DNA of 49,800 nucleotides from Candidatus Bipolaricaulota bacterium (GCA_021159105.1 JAGGSM010000064.1:1-49800); one strand, 5' to 3'. Shown: positions 10,332-19,925, numbered from the stretch's first letter. Made by a program: numbers and translations. The notes: a model not told the origin generated them from the letters alone.

Positions 10332-11480
10332 ATGGGATTGTTCAGAAGGGAGAAGGAGCCACCACGAGAAGGTGATAAGCAGGAGTACGTGAGTCCTTCT
10401 CAGTGGAAGATGATTTGGCGCGCTTTTCGCAAGCATCGCTTGGGAAACGTGGGTATGGCGATCATACTGGTCCTTATTGTGGGGGCCGTCTTTGCAGAGT
10501 TCTTTGCTCCGTATGACTACAAGGATCAATATAATTCGTACTCGTTTTCTCCCCCATCGACGCTCCACTTTCGCAGTGAGTCGGGCTTCTCTCTCCGCCC
10601 CTTCGTCTACAAGACAAAGCGCACATTTGACCGTGAGACATATCGCCCTGTCTTTACGGAGGATACCAGCAAGAAGTACTACATCAGGCTGTTCGTGCGT
10701 GGTTCAGAGTATCGCTTGCTGGGGCTCTTCAAAACCAACATTCACTTCTTCGGCGCTCGCTCGGAGGATGGCGATGAGGCCATGGTCTTCCTGTTCGGTG
10801 CTGATGCATACGGGCGTGATCTGTTCACGCGCGTTATGATCGGAGGGAGGATCTCTCTTGCTGTTGGTCCGTTCGTCATCCTTCTGGGGTTCCCTATCTC
10901 GATCTTCTTGGGCGGCATCTCCGGTTACTACGGCGGAGGGGTTGACATGTTCCTTCAGCGGTTCGGTGAGGTGTTCATGGCGATCCCCGGCCTGCCGATT
11001 CTGCTGGTCATTGGGGCGGCACTATCTGGATTTGGTCTGTCCGCTGTGCTTGTATTCTTCGGGATAATCGGCGCTTTGACCATCGTCAGTTGGGCGGGAA
11101 TGGCACGTGTTATCAGAGGACAAGTGCTCGCCATCCGCCAGATGGACTTCGTCTCTTCTGCTAAGGCTGCGGGGGCGAGCGATGTGCGCATCATCATTCG
11201 CCACATTGCTCCGAATGTCACCAGTTACCTTGTAGTCGCGGCTACCCTGACGATCCCTGGCATGATGCTCTCGGAGGCTGCCCTTTCGTTCCTCGGTTAT
11301 GGGATCCACGAGCCGATGACAAGTTGGGGGCAGCTGCTCAATGCTGCCACGAACATATCGGGCATTCAGGAGCATCCGTGGCTGTTGATTCCGGGTGTCT
11401 TTATTGTGATATCGGTTCTCGCCTTCAACTTTATGGGTGATGCTCTGCGCGATGCGGTCGATCCGTTTAGCATCGTCTAG
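10332..11480 (+). CDS. Peptide ABC transporter permease, DppC/OppC type, with periplasmic insert
   Basis: The second permease has 382 residues. The N-terminal helix (MAIILVLIVGAVFAEFFAPYD) is typical of DppC. Then comes an unusually long extracytoplasmic segment at about residues 60-155 before the transport core begins at GADAYGRDLFTRVMIGGR. The EAA loop reads AKAAGASDVRIIIRHIAPNVTSYL. Several anaerobic lineages have such inserts in DppC. The start could also be TTG at 10326; GGGGGGAG ends at 10320, which gives 5 nt spacing to the TTG and 11 to the ATG. It ends the importer operon; the next gene, gyrA, has its own promoter. ATPase subunits must be encoded elsewhere. Confidence 0.92.
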   Translation: MGLFRREKEPPREGDKQEYVSPSQWKMIWRAFRKHRLGNVGMAIILVLIVGAVFAEFFAPYDYKDQYNSYSFSPPSTLHFRSESGFSLRPFVYKTKRTFDRETYRPVFTEDTSKKYYIRLFVRGSEYRLLGLFKTNIHFFGARSEDGDEAMVFLFGADAYGRDLFTRVMIGGRISLAVGPFVILLGFPISIFLGGISGYYGGGVDMFLQRFGEVFMAIPGLPILLVIGAALSGFGLSAVLVFFGIIGALTIVSWAGMARVIRGQVLAIRQMDFVSSAKAAGASDVRIIIRHIAPNVTSYLVVAATLTIPGMMLSEAALSFLGYGIHEPMTSWGQLLNAATNISGIQEHPWLLIPGVFIVISVLAFNFMGDALRDAVDPFSIV

Positions 11481-11492
11481 ATCGGGTTAAAG

Positions 11493-11521
11493 TTGCATCC
11501 TATCTGCTTTTTAGGTAAAAT
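11493..11521 (+). promoter_or_regulatory. gyrA-tyrS promoter
   Basis: TTGCAT (11493-11498) and TAAAAT (11516-11521) are separated by exactly 17 nt. The expected transcript has a leader of about 25 nt before gyrA. Confidence 0.75.
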
Positions 11522-11552
11522 CTGACTTGAGATTTCCTAGAGGCGGGTGAGT

Positions 11553-13955
11553 ATGGAACGGATTGAACGTGCCTTCATCGAAGACGAGATGGAGCAGTCG
11601 TACATCAATTACGCGATGAGCGTAATTCGTGGGCGGGCTATCCCCGATGTGCGCGATGGATTGAAGCCGGTGCAGCGGCGTATCCTGTACGGGATGCGCG
11701 AGCTGGGCGTCACCAGTAACAAGGCGCACAAGAAGGCGGCGCGCATCGTCGGTGAGGTGATGGGTAAATTTCACCCGCACGGCGATTCCGCTATCTACGA
11801 CACCATGGTCAACATGGCGCAGCCGTTCTCTTACCGCTATCCCCTCGTCGATGGGCAGGGAAACTTCGGCTCGATCGACGGGGATACCGCTGCGGCGATG
11901 CGTTATACCGAGGCCCGTCTATCTCCGATAGCTTCTGAATTCTTAGAAGAACTTGGAGAAGACACTGTCGATTGGATGCCGAACTTCGACGATTCCCTGC
12001 AGGAACCGATTGTCCTGCCGGCGAAGGTCCCCAACCTGTTGATGAACGGGGCGTGGGGAATCTCCGTGGGGATGACTACCCAGATCCCGCCACATAACCT
12101 CGGGGAGCTGATCGATGGCATTCTCCTGCTGATGGATAACCCGCTGGCGTCGGTCAAGGATCTGATGCAGCATATCCTCGGCCCGGACTTCCCCACCGGC
12201 GGTATCATCATGGGGCGAGGGGGGATCGAGGACATGTACCGCACCGGGCAGGGGAAGGTGACCCTGCGCGGCAAGGCGGAGATCGACGACGATCGGATCA
12301 TCATCAGCGAGATCCCTTACCAGATAAAGAAGTCGACGATCGTGGAATCTATTGCCAACAAGGTGCACAACGGCCAGATCGACGGAATCTCCGATCTGCG
12401 CGATGAGTCGGATCGTGAGGGAATGCGTATCGTCGTCGAGCTGAAGCGGTCGGCCAACCCGAACGTGGTGCTCAACCAGATCTTCAAGTTTACCCCACTG
12501 GAGAAGACGTTTGCTGCCGTCTTTCTGGTGATCATCGATGGGAACCCGCGCACGCTGTCGCTGAAGGAGATCCTGAACTCGTTCATCGACTTTCGCCGCG
12601 AGGTTGTGCGCCGCCGCACAGAGCATCGGCTCAATGTGGCACGCAAGCGAGCCCACATTCTGGAGGGCTACCGGATAGCACTTGCAAACATCGATCGTGT
12701 TGTCAAGATCATCCGCGGGGCGGCAGACACTCCCGCCGCTGCAGAGCAACTGAAGAGTGAGCTTGCTCTGAGCGATGAACAGACCGACGCCATCCTGAAG
12801 ATGCGCTTGTCGCAATTGACGACCCTCGAGGGGAACAAGATCGACGCTGAGTACGAGGAGAAGCTACTGGCCATAGCGGAGTACGAGAAGATACTCGGAA
12901 GCGATCTCCTCCTGGACGAAACGATCAAGAGGGAGCTGCGCGAGATCAGCCAGAAGTACATGAGCGAGAGGCGCACTCTGATCACGGATGAGGATGGGAA
13001 CGTCGATTTCAACAGCCTTATCCCCGATTACGACCTGATGGTATCGATCACCCAGCGCGGATACGTCAACGCACCGCGGGCGATTGAGTTTCACAGTCAG
13101 GGGCGAGGGGGAAAGGGAGTGATCGGGCAGCGCACGAAGGAAGACGACTACGTCCGTATCACCAGCCTGGTAAACGCGCGCGATGAGCTTCTCATCTTCT
13201 CCAATAGGAGGCAGGTCTACCGCACGCAGGGGCATCGCCTCCCGTCGCTCAAGCGGGATGCGGTTGGCAAGAACCTGCGCACGGTCGTCCCCCTGGAGCA
13301 GGATGAGGTGGTGCGTACGATCCTCCCCGTCTCGGACTTCATCGCGGCCGAGGATCGCTTCTGTCTCATGGCGACGGAGAATGGGATCGTCAACCGTAAT
13401 CGGTTGAAGGACTACAAGAACGTACACGCCAGCGGGATCATCGCCATCAACGCTGATGATGACGATCACCTGGTCGACGTCCACCTGACGTACGGTGACG
13501 GTGAGCTGCTCCTCGCCACCATGCACGGGAAGGCGATCCGCTTCCGCGAATCGGATGTCCGCTTGACCAAGCGCCCATCGCGCGGTGTGATCGGGATCCG
13601 CCTGGAAGAGGGGGACCGGGTGATCGGGATTGCTGCGATCGACCGGGATATCACGATGGAGAAGAAGCTGCTCATGGTCACCGAGCGGGGCTACGGAAAG
13701 CGCGTCTCCCTCGTCGACTTTCCGCTGCAGGGGCGGGGTGGAAAGGGAGTGTTGGGCATCAAGATCGACCGCGATTCCGGCCCGCTGGTGTCGATCGGCA
13801 TCGTCTCCGATCAGGACGAGATCATCATCAACACGGAACAGAAGGTGATCCGCATCCTCGCTGGCGACATCAACACCTACGGCCGCTACGCCCGCGGGGT
13901 GAAGTTGATCGACCTGGAGGACGATGACCGCATCGTCTCCGTGGTGCGAACCTAG
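11553..13955 (+). CDS. gyrA: DNA gyrase subunit A
   Basis: Subunit A of the type II topoisomerase that introduces negative supercoils. The 800 residues start at ATG 11553, with AGAGG 9 nt upstream; GTG 11547 is in frame but too close to that site. The breakage-reunion domain has [34 protein letters not shown] and [11 protein letters not shown], with the catalytic tyrosine at residue 118. The C-terminal beta-pinwheel holds a GyrA-box-like [11 protein letters not shown], and a second copy of the motif ([12 protein letters not shown]) in the last blades. The GyrA box supports gyrase over topoisomerase IV. gyrB is not in the window. tyrS follows after 9 nt. Confidence 0.95.
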   Translation: MERIERAFIEDEMEQSYINYAMSVIRGRAIPDVRDGLKPVQRRILYGMRELGVTSNKAHKKAARIVGEVMGKFHPHGDSAIYDTMVNMAQPFSYRYPLVDGQGNFGSIDGDTAAAMRYTEARLSPIASEFLEELGEDTVDWMPNFDDSLQEPIVLPAKVPNLLMNGAWGISVGMTTQIPPHNLGELIDGILLLMDNPLASVKDLMQHILGPDFPTGGIIMGRGGIEDMYRTGQGKVTLRGKAEIDDDRIIISEIPYQIKKSTIVESIANKVHNGQIDGISDLRDESDREGMRIVVELKRSANPNVVLNQIFKFTPLEKTFAAVFLVIIDGNPRTLSLKEILNSFIDFRREVVRRRTEHRLNVARKRAHILEGYRIALANIDRVVKIIRGAADTPAAAEQLKSELALSDEQTDAILKMRLSQLTTLEGNKIDAEYEEKLLAIAEYEKILGSDLLLDETIKRELREISQKYMSERRTLITDEDGNVDFNSLIPDYDLMVSITQRGYVNAPRAIEFHSQGRGGKGVIGQRTKEDDYVRITSLVNARDELLIFSNRRQVYRTQGHRLPSLKRDAVGKNLRTVVPLEQDEVVRTILPVSDFIAAEDRFCLMATENGIVNRNRLKDYKNVHASGIIAINADDDDHLVDVHLTYGDGELLLATMHGKAIRFRESDVRLTKRPSRGVIGIRLEEGDRVIGIAAIDRDITMEKKLLMVTERGYGKRVSLVDFPLQGRGGKGVLGIKIDRDSGPLVSIGIVSDQDEIIINTEQKVIRILAGDINTYGRYARGVKLIDLEDDDRIVSVVRT

Positions 13956-13964
13956 GAGAGAAGA

Positions 13965-15176
13965 ATGAGCGATAGATTCGAGCAATTGGTAGAGGGCCTG
14001 AAGGAGCGGCCGAGCGTCGATCGGTTGATCCCAGAATCGGAGCTGGTGGAGAAGCTCAGGAGATCGGAGGAGACGGGGAACCCGCTGCGGATCAAACTGG
14101 GGATCGATCCCTCCGCCCCCCACCTCACCCTCGGCCACTCCATCCCGCTGAAGAAGATGCGCCAGTTTCAGGACCTCGGTCACACCGGAGTCCTCGTTGT
14201 CGGAGACTTCACAAGGCGCATCGGCGACCCCTCCGGTCGCTCATCGACGCGTGCGCTGATGACGCAGGAGGACATCGAGAAGAATATGTCGACCTACGTT
14301 GAGCAGGCATTCAAGATCCTCGACCCGGAGAGAACGGAGATCCGCTACAACTCCGAGTGGCTGGGCAAGCTCACATTTGCCGACGTCATCTCCCTCACCG
14401 CGAAGTACACGGTCGCGCGCATGCTCGAGCGGGACGACTTCGCCAAGCGCTTCGCGGGCAATCTGCCGATCAGCGTCCTTGAATTCCTGTATCCGCTGGC
14501 GCAGGCATACGACTCCGTGGCCATCCAGGCGGATGTCGAACTGGGGGGCGCAGATCAGCTGTTCAACCTCCTCGTCGGGCGTGATATCCAGCGTGAGTAT
14601 GGGCAGGAGCCACAGGCGATCATGACCGTACCGCTTCTCATCGGCACTGACGGCGTACGCAGCATGAGCCAGACGGTGGGAAACTACGTGGGGATAGGCG
14701 AATCACCGAGCGAGATGTACGGCAAGATCCTCTCCATCCCCGATGATCTGCTGCACGAGTACTTCTTCCAGCTGACGGATCTCGACATGAGCGAGGCCGA
14801 TGCCCTCATCGCCAGCTCCCCGCGCGATGCCAAGCGTAGATTGGCTCTGGAGATCGTGGCTCACTACCACGACGAGAAACTGGCCCTCGCCGCGCAGGAG
14901 GAGTTCGATCGCATCCACATCCAACACGCACGTCCAAGCGACGTTCCACAGGTTAAGATCGACCGTGAGCTCCTGAAGGATGGGAACGTGATCTGGGTGA
15001 TCTCCCTGCTGCAGGGGTCGGGACTGGTGAAGAGCCGCAGTGAGGCCAAGCGCCTCATCACGCAGGGGGGCGTGAGGGTGAACGAAGAACGTATCACCTC
15101 ACCGGACCTCGAACTCCCGTTCGAACCCCCGATGCTGATCCAGGTCGGCAAGCGATCCTTTGCAGAAGCGATATAG
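13965..15176 (+). CDS. tyrS: Tyrosyl-tRNA synthetase
   Basis: A class I synthetase charging tRNA-Tyr, 403 residues. The HIGH element is in IDPSAPHLTLGHSIPL (HLTLGH). The tyrosine and tRNA pocket includes ADQLFNLLVGRDIQ. At the KMSKS position the sequence is GVRSMSQTVGN, so both lysines are replaced (K to S and K to Q). A C-terminal S4 RNA-binding domain (SGLVKSRSEAKRLITQGGVRVN) is intact. AGAGAAG precedes the ATG. Overall similarity pattern and flanking motifs support a functional enzyme of the KMSKS-type TyrRS clade, but the loop substitution is worth checking. It is co-transcribed with gyrA. Confidence 0.94.
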   Translation: MSDRFEQLVEGLKERPSVDRLIPESELVEKLRRSEETGNPLRIKLGIDPSAPHLTLGHSIPLKKMRQFQDLGHTGVLVVGDFTRRIGDPSGRSSTRALMTQEDIEKNMSTYVEQAFKILDPERTEIRYNSEWLGKLTFADVISLTAKYTVARMLERDDFAKRFAGNLPISVLEFLYPLAQAYDSVAIQADVELGGADQLFNLLVGRDIQREYGQEPQAIMTVPLLIGTDGVRSMSQTVGNYVGIGESPSEMYGKILSIPDDLLHEYFFQLTDLDMSEADALIASSPRDAKRRLALEIVAHYHDEKLALAAQEEFDRIHIQHARPSDVPQVKIDRELLKDGNVIWVISLLQGSGLVKSRSEAKRLITQGGVRVNEERITSPDLELPFEPPMLIQVGKRSFAEAI

Positions 15177-15261
15177 CTTGGCGGACGCTGGGAACATCGG
15201 GGCGTGAGTAGCTCGATTAAGCCGGATAGCCACAGAAGAGCATTACGCAGGGAGGGATAGG

Positions 15262-15771
15262 ATGGCTGAAAGAGCCCTGGAATTCATCGCAAAGCGCAGA
15301 TCGATCCGCAAGTTCACCGGAGAGGCAATCCCGCGTGACGCGCTCGTAACGATCCTCAAGGCAGCGATGGCCGCGCCGTCGGCGAACAACGCCCGTCCAT
15401 GGGAGTTCCTCGTTGTCACTGACAGGGCGAAGATTTCCGCTATCTGCCGCGCCCACCCCTACGCGGGCTTTGGCGTTGACGCCGGTGCGGTGATCATCCC
15501 CTTTGGCAAGAAAGAAGGATACAAGTGGTTCGATCAGGACATGGCGGCCGCGACCGAGAATCTGCTGCTCGCCGCTGCTCAGCTCGGCCTCGGTGCGACG
15601 TGGTGCGGGCTGCACGGGGAACTGGAGGAGAGGGTCCATTCCGTGGCTGGCCTGCCTGATGACGTCTTCGGGTTTGCCCTCATCCCTATCGGCATCCCTG
15701 CCGAAGAGAAACCTCCTCGAACACAGTACGACGAGAAACGGATCCACTGGGAGGACTGTCGCTCTCAGTGA
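15262..15771 (+). CDS. Nitroreductase-family flavoprotein
   Basis: A 169-residue FMN-dependent oxidoreductase of the nitroreductase fold. N-terminal FMN-phosphate binding residues appear as KRRSIRKFTGEAIP, followed by AAMAAPSANNARPWEF and the core LLAAAQLGLGATWCGLHG. The C-terminus has GIPAEEKPPRTQYDE, usual in this family. GGGAGG lies 8 nt before the ATG. The substrate cannot be told from the sequence; this subgroup includes small enzymes with quinones, nitro-compounds or unknown substrates. It stands alone, 85 nt after tyrS, and is followed by a structured repeat. Confidence 0.9.
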   Translation: MAERALEFIAKRRSIRKFTGEAIPRDALVTILKAAMAAPSANNARPWEFLVVTDRAKISAICRAHPYAGFGVDAGAVIIPFGKKEGYKWFDQDMAAATENLLLAAAQLGLGATWCGLHGELEERVHSVAGLPDDVFGFALIPIGIPAEEKPPRTQYDEKRIHWEDCRSQ

Positions 15772-15908
15772 GCTTTCACAGCCCGTCCATGGCGATGATG
15801 AGCCGGCGTGCAGGAGAGGACACTTCGATTTCGCCGGTGGCAGGATGGGTACACTCGCATGCACACTCATCTGCTCGCTATCGGGGCCATCCTTGGACCT
15901 CGGAAACT

Positions 15909-16009
15909 GTAGGTTGATGAACTACCCCGCCGCAAGCGCGCGGTGGATCAAGAAGCTTTGTGAGAAGGACGCCTCAATGGGCGGGGAATGAATCCCTGCA
16001 GAGGATTCA
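15909..16009 (+). repeat. Structured intergenic repeat, copy A
   Basis: First of three related elements (others at 19770-19855 reversed, and 40218-40306). Copy A starts with GTAG and can fold GTAGGTT with AACTAC, then CCCCGCC with GGCGGGG as a long outer stem enclosing a small CCGC..GCGG hairpin and AAGAAGCTTTG, and ends in a GAATCC/GGATTC hairpin. The stems differ in sequence between copies while pairing is kept. It lies between the nitroreductase gene and the 3' end of cysE. The remainder of this gap (15772-15908) shows nothing I can name. Confidence 0.75.
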
Positions 16010-16015
16010 CTCCTC

Positions 16016-16567
16016 CTAGCGCGCCGGTATTGCCGCAAGATCACGGATTGGAACGCGCTCCCCTTGCCCGGGCCTTGCCACCACGCCTACGATCGCGCCT
16101 GGTGGAACGTCCTCGCGCAAGATGGCACCGGCACCGATCTTGGCTCTCTGTCCAATGTGTATCGGTCCCAGGAGGACTGCATTCGCGCCGATCAGGACGT
16201 TGCGCCCGATCGTCGGATGACGAATGCTGTGACGGTGCGATGTCGAGCCGATCACTACCCCGGAATAGATCAACACGTCATCCTCGATCCTCGCCGTCTC
16301 CCCAATCACCACCCCCATCCCGTGATCGATCACGACCCGCCGACCGATAACAGCTCCCGGATGGATCTCCACCCCAGTACGCCGCCGCGCTGCGTGTGAC
16401 AGCATGCGTGCTAGGAGCTTGGCGTGATGCGTCCAAAGGAAGTGGCTGATACGATGAACCCACAGGGCGTGCATCCCGGGATAGCACAACAGAACCTCAA
16501 CGGAGTTGCGTGCCGCTGGATCGCGTGCTAGGATGGCTGCGATGTCCTCATGAAGTTTAGTAAACAT
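16016..16567 (-). CDS. cysE: Serine O-acetyltransferase
   Basis: CysE makes O-acetylserine from serine and acetyl-CoA, the substrate of CysK. The 183 residues are the short bacterial form. The N-terminal helical part ([21 protein letters not shown]) precedes the left-handed beta-helix of hexapeptide repeats: [48 protein letters not shown], and [17 protein letters not shown]. The catalytic His of IDHGMG is present. ATG 16567 is preferred because GGAGGT lies 7 nt before it; the preceding in-frame ATG (16570) is closer. It overlaps the end of cysK by 11 nt, so the two are translationally coupled in one cysteine-biosynthesis operon. Confidence 0.95.
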   Translation of the reverse strand: MFTKLHEDIAAILARDPAARNSVEVLLCYPGMHALWVHRISHFLWTHHAKLLARMLSHAARRRTGVEIHPGAVIGRRVVIDHGMGVVIGETARIEDDVLIYSGVVIGSTSHRHSIRHPTIGRNVLIGANAVLLGPIHIGQRAKIGAGAILREDVPPGAIVGVVARPGQGERVPIRDLAAIPAR

Positions 16568-17492
16568 CATCCACCTCCCACAGATCTGATGAGAGGTAAC
16601 GCTCGCCCGTGTCCGGCAGGATGACGACGATCGTTGCCGCATCGTTCTTCGCACGAGCGGCGAGGTCAAGAGCAGCCCACATGGCCGCTCCTGATGAGAT
16701 GCCGGCGAAGATCCCCTCATGCTTCGCCAATCTGCGCGAGGTCGTGCGCGCGTCCTCGTCTCTCACCGTGATCACCTCGTCCAAGAGATCGCAGTCGAGT
16801 ACCTTTGGCACGAAACCCGCTCCGATCCCTTGAATCCCGTGCTTGCCGGCCACACCGGAGGTGATGACGGGTGATCCCGCTGGTTCGACGCCGATGATCT
16901 TGATCTCCGCGTTGTGCGACTTGAGGAACCGACCAACGCCTGTGATCGTTCCGCCGGTTCCGATCCCAGCGACGAAGATGTCGACCTTGCCGTCAGTGTC
17001 TTCCCAGATCTCGCGGGCGGTGGTGCGTTCGTGCGCGTCCGGATTTGCTGGGTTATCGAACTGCCGTGGCATGAACGCACCTGGCGTATCAGCGACGAGC
17101 CGCTCGGCCTCGGCGATCGCCCCCTTCATGCCAGAATCGCTGGGTGTCAGGACGAGCTCGGCACCGAGAGCTTTGAGTATCCTCCGCCGCTCGCGGCTCA
17201 TCGTCTCGGGCATGGTAAGGATGAGGCGATACCCTCGCACCGCGCAGACGAGCGCCAGACCGATTCCGGTGTTTCCCGATGTCGCTTCTACGATTGTGCT
17301 GCCCAGACCGGCGACTCCGCGCTCTTCAGCGTCTTCTATCATCGCCAAGGCAGGACGGTCCTTGACGCTCCCCATCGGATTGAACGATTCGAGCTTCGCC
17401 AGCACGCGGGCTGTGGAATCGCCGACGAGCTTGTTTATCCGCACCATCGGTGTCTTGCCAATCAAATCTAATACCGTATATGAAATAAACAT
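16557..17492 (-). CDS. cysK: Cysteine synthase (O-acetylserine sulfhydrylase)
   Basis: A PLP enzyme forming cysteine from O-acetylserine and sulfide, 311 residues as usual for CysK. The PLP lysine is in [12 protein letters not shown]; the substrate loop is [12 protein letters not shown], the phosphate-binding loop [15 protein letters not shown], and [10 protein letters not shown] is near the C-terminus. ATG 17492 is chosen because AAGGAG (17498-17503) lies 5 nt upstream and the resulting N-terminus ([18 protein letters not shown]) matches the family; longer in-frame reading toward 17549 runs into the leader. The leader carries a promoter and a cysteine-rich small ORF, pointing to regulation by cysteine supply. 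Confidence 0.96.
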   Translation of the reverse strand: MFISYTVLDLIGKTPMVRINKLVGDSTARVLAKLESFNPMGSVKDRPALAMIEDAEERGVAGLGSTIVEATSGNTGIGLALVCAVRGYRLILTMPETMSRERRRILKALGAELVLTPSDSGMKGAIAEAERLVADTPGAFMPRQFDNPANPDAHERTTAREIWEDTDGKVDIFVAGIGTGGTITGVGRFLKSHNAEIKIIGVEPAGSPVITSGVAGKHGIQGIGAGFVPKVLDCDLLDEVITVRDEDARTTSRRLAKHEGIFAGISSGAAMWAALDLAARAKNDAATIVVILPDTGERYLSSDLWEVDDVY

Positions 17493-17590
17493 CTTAACTC
17501 CTTGCAAGAGAGAAGAGAGTGGACCACTGCCAACGCAGAGCGCCGGCACGGTTGATGTTGAAAATCAGGTTTAGTGGGATACGTGTTGTG

Positions 17591-17674
17591 TTAACACGCA
17601 CAAAGCGAATCGGAAGTGAATGGACAACAAACGCGATCACCTGCTGCTATAACGAGTCGATGCACTGTTGTCAT
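17591..17674 (-). CDS. Cysteine-rich leader peptide upstream of cysK
   Basis: A 27-codon ORF, too short for most gene callers, starts at ATG 17674 with AGGAGG 8 nt upstream, one of the best ribosome-binding sites in the window. The C-terminal half is RVCCPFTSDSLCAC: four cysteines in the last 12 residues, including a tandem TGT TGT. The stop lies within a GTGTTAACAC palindrome, 98 nt before cysK. In the gap an 8-bp hairpin (GCCGGCGC/GCGTTGGC on the RNA) and a pyrimidine tract that can pair with the cysK Shine-Dalgarno follow. By analogy to amino-acid leader peptides, and to cysteine attenuators known in mycobacteria, ribosome stalling at the Cys codons would set cysK-cysE expression. The function is inferred. 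Confidence 0.7.
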   Translation of the reverse strand: MTTVHRLVIAAGDRVCCPFTSDSLCAC

Positions 17675-17704
17675 GACATTCACCTCCTGGTATTTTCTGG
17701 CTTC

Positions 17705-17733
17705 ACTCTACCACAGGAAAGCAGATGTGTCAA
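17705..17733 (-). promoter_or_regulatory. cysK-cysE promoter
   Basis: On the minus strand TTGACA (17728-17733) and TAGAGT (17705-17710) have a 17-nt spacer. The start of transcription near 17698 leaves about 24 nt before the leader peptide ATG and about 205 nt before cysK. Between this promoter and the next plus-strand gene (17734-17933) no other feature was recognised. Confidence 0.8.
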
Positions 17734-17933
17734 GCCGACGGATTGCATCACCGTGAATAGCAAGAAACGCTCTCTGTTCTCATGCCCTGTGTAGAGCTCT
17801 CCTTGAGGTGTCAGTTTAGTCCAGCACTAGTCTTCATCACACACGAACGCAAGGATCAGAGGAGCACGGCTTGGCGAACGAGGCGACCATCGGCTACCAT
17901 CTTTTCCTAGACTGGCTTGCAGGAGGGATGATC

Positions 17934-18863
17934 TTGCGACACTTTCTCATCGATACCGACACTGCCTCCGACGATGCCGTTGCCCTCGTTATGGCCCTCA
18001 ACTACCCGGATGTTCAGGTGGAGGCGATCACAGTGGTGGCGGGGAACGTCCCGCTGAAGCTGGGAGTGCAGAACGCGCTGTACACAGTAGAGCAGTGTCA
18101 ATCGGGCGTCCCCGTCTATGCGGGGCTGGCCAAGCCGCTGTTGCGACCGCTGCAAACGGCGCAGTTCATCCACGGTCAGGACGGGATGGGAGAGATCGGC
18201 CTGCCTCTACACGGGCGCGTTCCTGCCCCCGGGCACGGTGTCGACATGATAATCGATACGATTCATCGCTTCGCCGGCGACATCACCCTTGTCACGCTCG
18301 GTCCGCTGACGAACATCGCTGTCGCCCTGCATCGCGATCCGCAGATTGCCAAGCTAGTCAAGCGTTGCGTGGTCATGGGCGGGATCGGTCTCGGGCATGG
18401 GAACATCGTTCCTGCGGCGGAGTACAACATCTGGGTCGATCCGGAAGCGGCGAAGATCGTCTTCGAATCGGGCCTTCCGATAACCATGGTCGGCTGGGAC
18501 GTCTCGCAGAAGTACGCCACGTTCGACGATGAGCAGGCGGAGGAACTGCGGAGCCTCTCCTCCCTCGGTGAGTTCTGCGTGAGCATCCAAGCCTACCTGC
18601 GCAGATTCGGGGTGGAGAAGCTCGGACTGCCCGGGTTCGATCTTCCCGATCCGATCGCGATGGCTGTTGCTCTCGACCGGAGCGTGGCAGTCGTGACGAA
18701 GCGCCTGCACGTGGCGATCGAAGCGCACAGCGAACTGACGCGTGGGGCGACCGTGGTCGACCACATGGGAATCACGGGTAACGAGCCGAACGCCGATGTC
18801 GTCCTGCAAGCATCGCGCCAGCGCTTCCTTGAGATCCTGTATGCGGCGGTGAGAAGCGCTTGA
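17934..18863 (+). CDS. Inosine-uridine-type nucleoside N-ribohydrolase
   Basis: A calcium-dependent hydrolase that splits ribonucleosides into base and ribose. The acidic metal site at the N-terminus is FLIDTDTASDDAVALVMAL, then VTLGPLTNIAVAL and EYNIWVDPEAA, with DLPDPIAMAVAL near the C-terminus. A start is hard to fix: AGGAGG (17921-17926) is 7 nt before TTG 17934, which gives the family N-terminus RHFLIDTDT and 309 residues; ATG 17928 is only 1 nt away, and TTG 17871 would add a non-homologous extension. The ribokinase gene overlaps its stop by 4 nt, so ribose set free here is probably phosphorylated directly. Base specificity is not evident. Confidence 0.92.
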   Translation: MRHFLIDTDTASDDAVALVMALNYPDVQVEAITVVAGNVPLKLGVQNALYTVEQCQSGVPVYAGLAKPLLRPLQTAQFIHGQDGMGEIGLPLHGRVPAPGHGVDMIIDTIHRFAGDITLVTLGPLTNIAVALHRDPQIAKLVKRCVVMGGIGLGHGNIVPAAEYNIWVDPEAAKIVFESGLPITMVGWDVSQKYATFDDEQAEELRSLSSLGEFCVSIQAYLRRFGVEKLGLPGFDLPDPIAMAVALDRSVAVVTKRLHVAIEAHSELTRGATVVDHMGITGNEPNADVVLQASRQRFLEILYAAVRSA

Positions 18864-19771
18864 TCTGTGTTGTCGGCAGCATCAACACCGACCTCGTTAT
18901 CGAGGTTGAAAGAATTCCTTTCCCTGGAGAGACGATCGCGGGTAAGAGCATCGCCCGCTATCCAGGAGGGAAAGGGGCGAACCAGGCGGTTGCCGCGGCC
19001 CGCCTTGGGGCGCAGGTCGTCATGTTCGGTAAAGTCGGAAGCGACCAGTTTGGGGACGACTTGCGTGTTTGGCTGCAAGAGACTGGCCTTGACGTAGGCA
19101 ACATCGAGCGAGCGGAGGGACCGTCCGGCCTTGCTGTAATCAGCGTCGCAGAGAGCGGGGAGAACGCGATCACGATAGTTCCGGGGGCAAATGCGCTGGT
19201 CGATCGGCGCTACATCGACAAGCACCTGGCTCTGCTGGCAAGCTGCGACATCCTCCTGCTGCAACTGGAGATACCGCCAGAAACGATCGACTTCCTCCTT
19301 AGCGAGCTACCATCTAGACGGCCGCGTGTCATCCTCGACCCATCGCCGGTCCAGGACATCTCGCATCTACTACTGGAGAGGATAGATCTCCTCACCCCAA
19401 ACGAGCACGAATTGCGCCTTCTCAGCGGTAGCTCCAACATCGAGGCTGGATCGCGCTTACTCATCTCCCGTGGGGTAAAGAACGTGATCTGCACCGCTGG
19501 TGCGGATGGGGCTTATCTCACTACCCCGGATGCGTGTACACACTTCCTCCCGTTGAACGTGAATCCACTCGACACCACTGCTGCTGGCGATGCGTTCAAC
19601 GGCGCGTTGGCTTGGGCGTGGCAAACGCGTCTTCTGAGCGAAGCCATCCCCTACGCGTGCGCTGCCGGAGCGCTCGCTACAACCAAGAGAGGGGCCCAAC
19701 CCTCGCTTCCGCCCCTCGACGAGATCGAGACAATCATGAAGGAACGAGTGCAGCGAGAATCTACAAACTGA
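18860..19771 (+). CDS. rbsK: Ribokinase (PfkB family)
   Basis: Phosphorylates ribose with ATP to ribose-5-phosphate. The 303 residues begin with GSINTDLVIEVERIPFPGETI, followed by the di-glycine substrate motif PGGKGANQAVAAARLGA. The PfkB signature 2 with catalytic Asp is DTTAAGDAFNGALAWAW. The start is TTG 18860, overlapping the stop of the nucleoside hydrolase (TTGA), so translation is likely coupled. The two enzymes form a nucleoside-ribose salvage pair feeding the pentose phosphate pool. A reversed copy of the structured repeat begins at its stop codon. Confidence 0.93.
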   Translation: MICVVGSINTDLVIEVERIPFPGETIAGKSIARYPGGKGANQAVAAARLGAQVVMFGKVGSDQFGDDLRVWLQETGLDVGNIERAEGPSGLAVISVAESGENAITIVPGANALVDRRYIDKHLALLASCDILLLQLEIPPETIDFLLSELPSRRPRVILDPSPVQDISHLLLERIDLLTPNEHELRLLSGSSNIEAGSRLLISRGVKNVICTAGADGAYLTTPDACTHFLPLNVNPLDTTAAGDAFNGALAWAWQTRLLSEAIPYACAAGALATTKRGAQPSLPPLDEIETIMKERVQRESTN

Positions 19772-19855
19772 ATCCCCTACAGGGATTCATTCCCCGCCCC
19801 TTGTGGCGTGCTTCTTACAAAGCTTCTTGATAGATTCTCCGCTTCCGGAGGGATG
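19770..19855 (-). repeat. Structured intergenic repeat, copy B (reversed)
   Basis: Read on the minus strand this matches copy A over ATCAAGAAGCTTTGT, AAGAAGCACGCC and GGGGCGGGGAATGAATCCC, and ends in a GAATCCC/GGGGATTC hairpin. The left small hairpin is CTCCG-GAAG-CGGAG instead of CCGC..GCGG. The 5' part of copy A (the GTAG hairpin and the left arm of the outer stem) is missing or diverged. It sits immediately after the ribokinase stop codon. Confidence 0.7.
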
Positions 19856-19925
19856 CTTCATTCATTGACAAGCACCGCATGAAACTGCTGATACCTGTGA
19901 GGGTAAGTAGCATGAGGTGATTGCA

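Noticed and set aside
12864..14183. 439-codon minus-strand ORF across gyrA and tyrS
   Set aside because: Antisense shadow; the plus frames are clearly gyrA and tyrS and the minus product matches no family.
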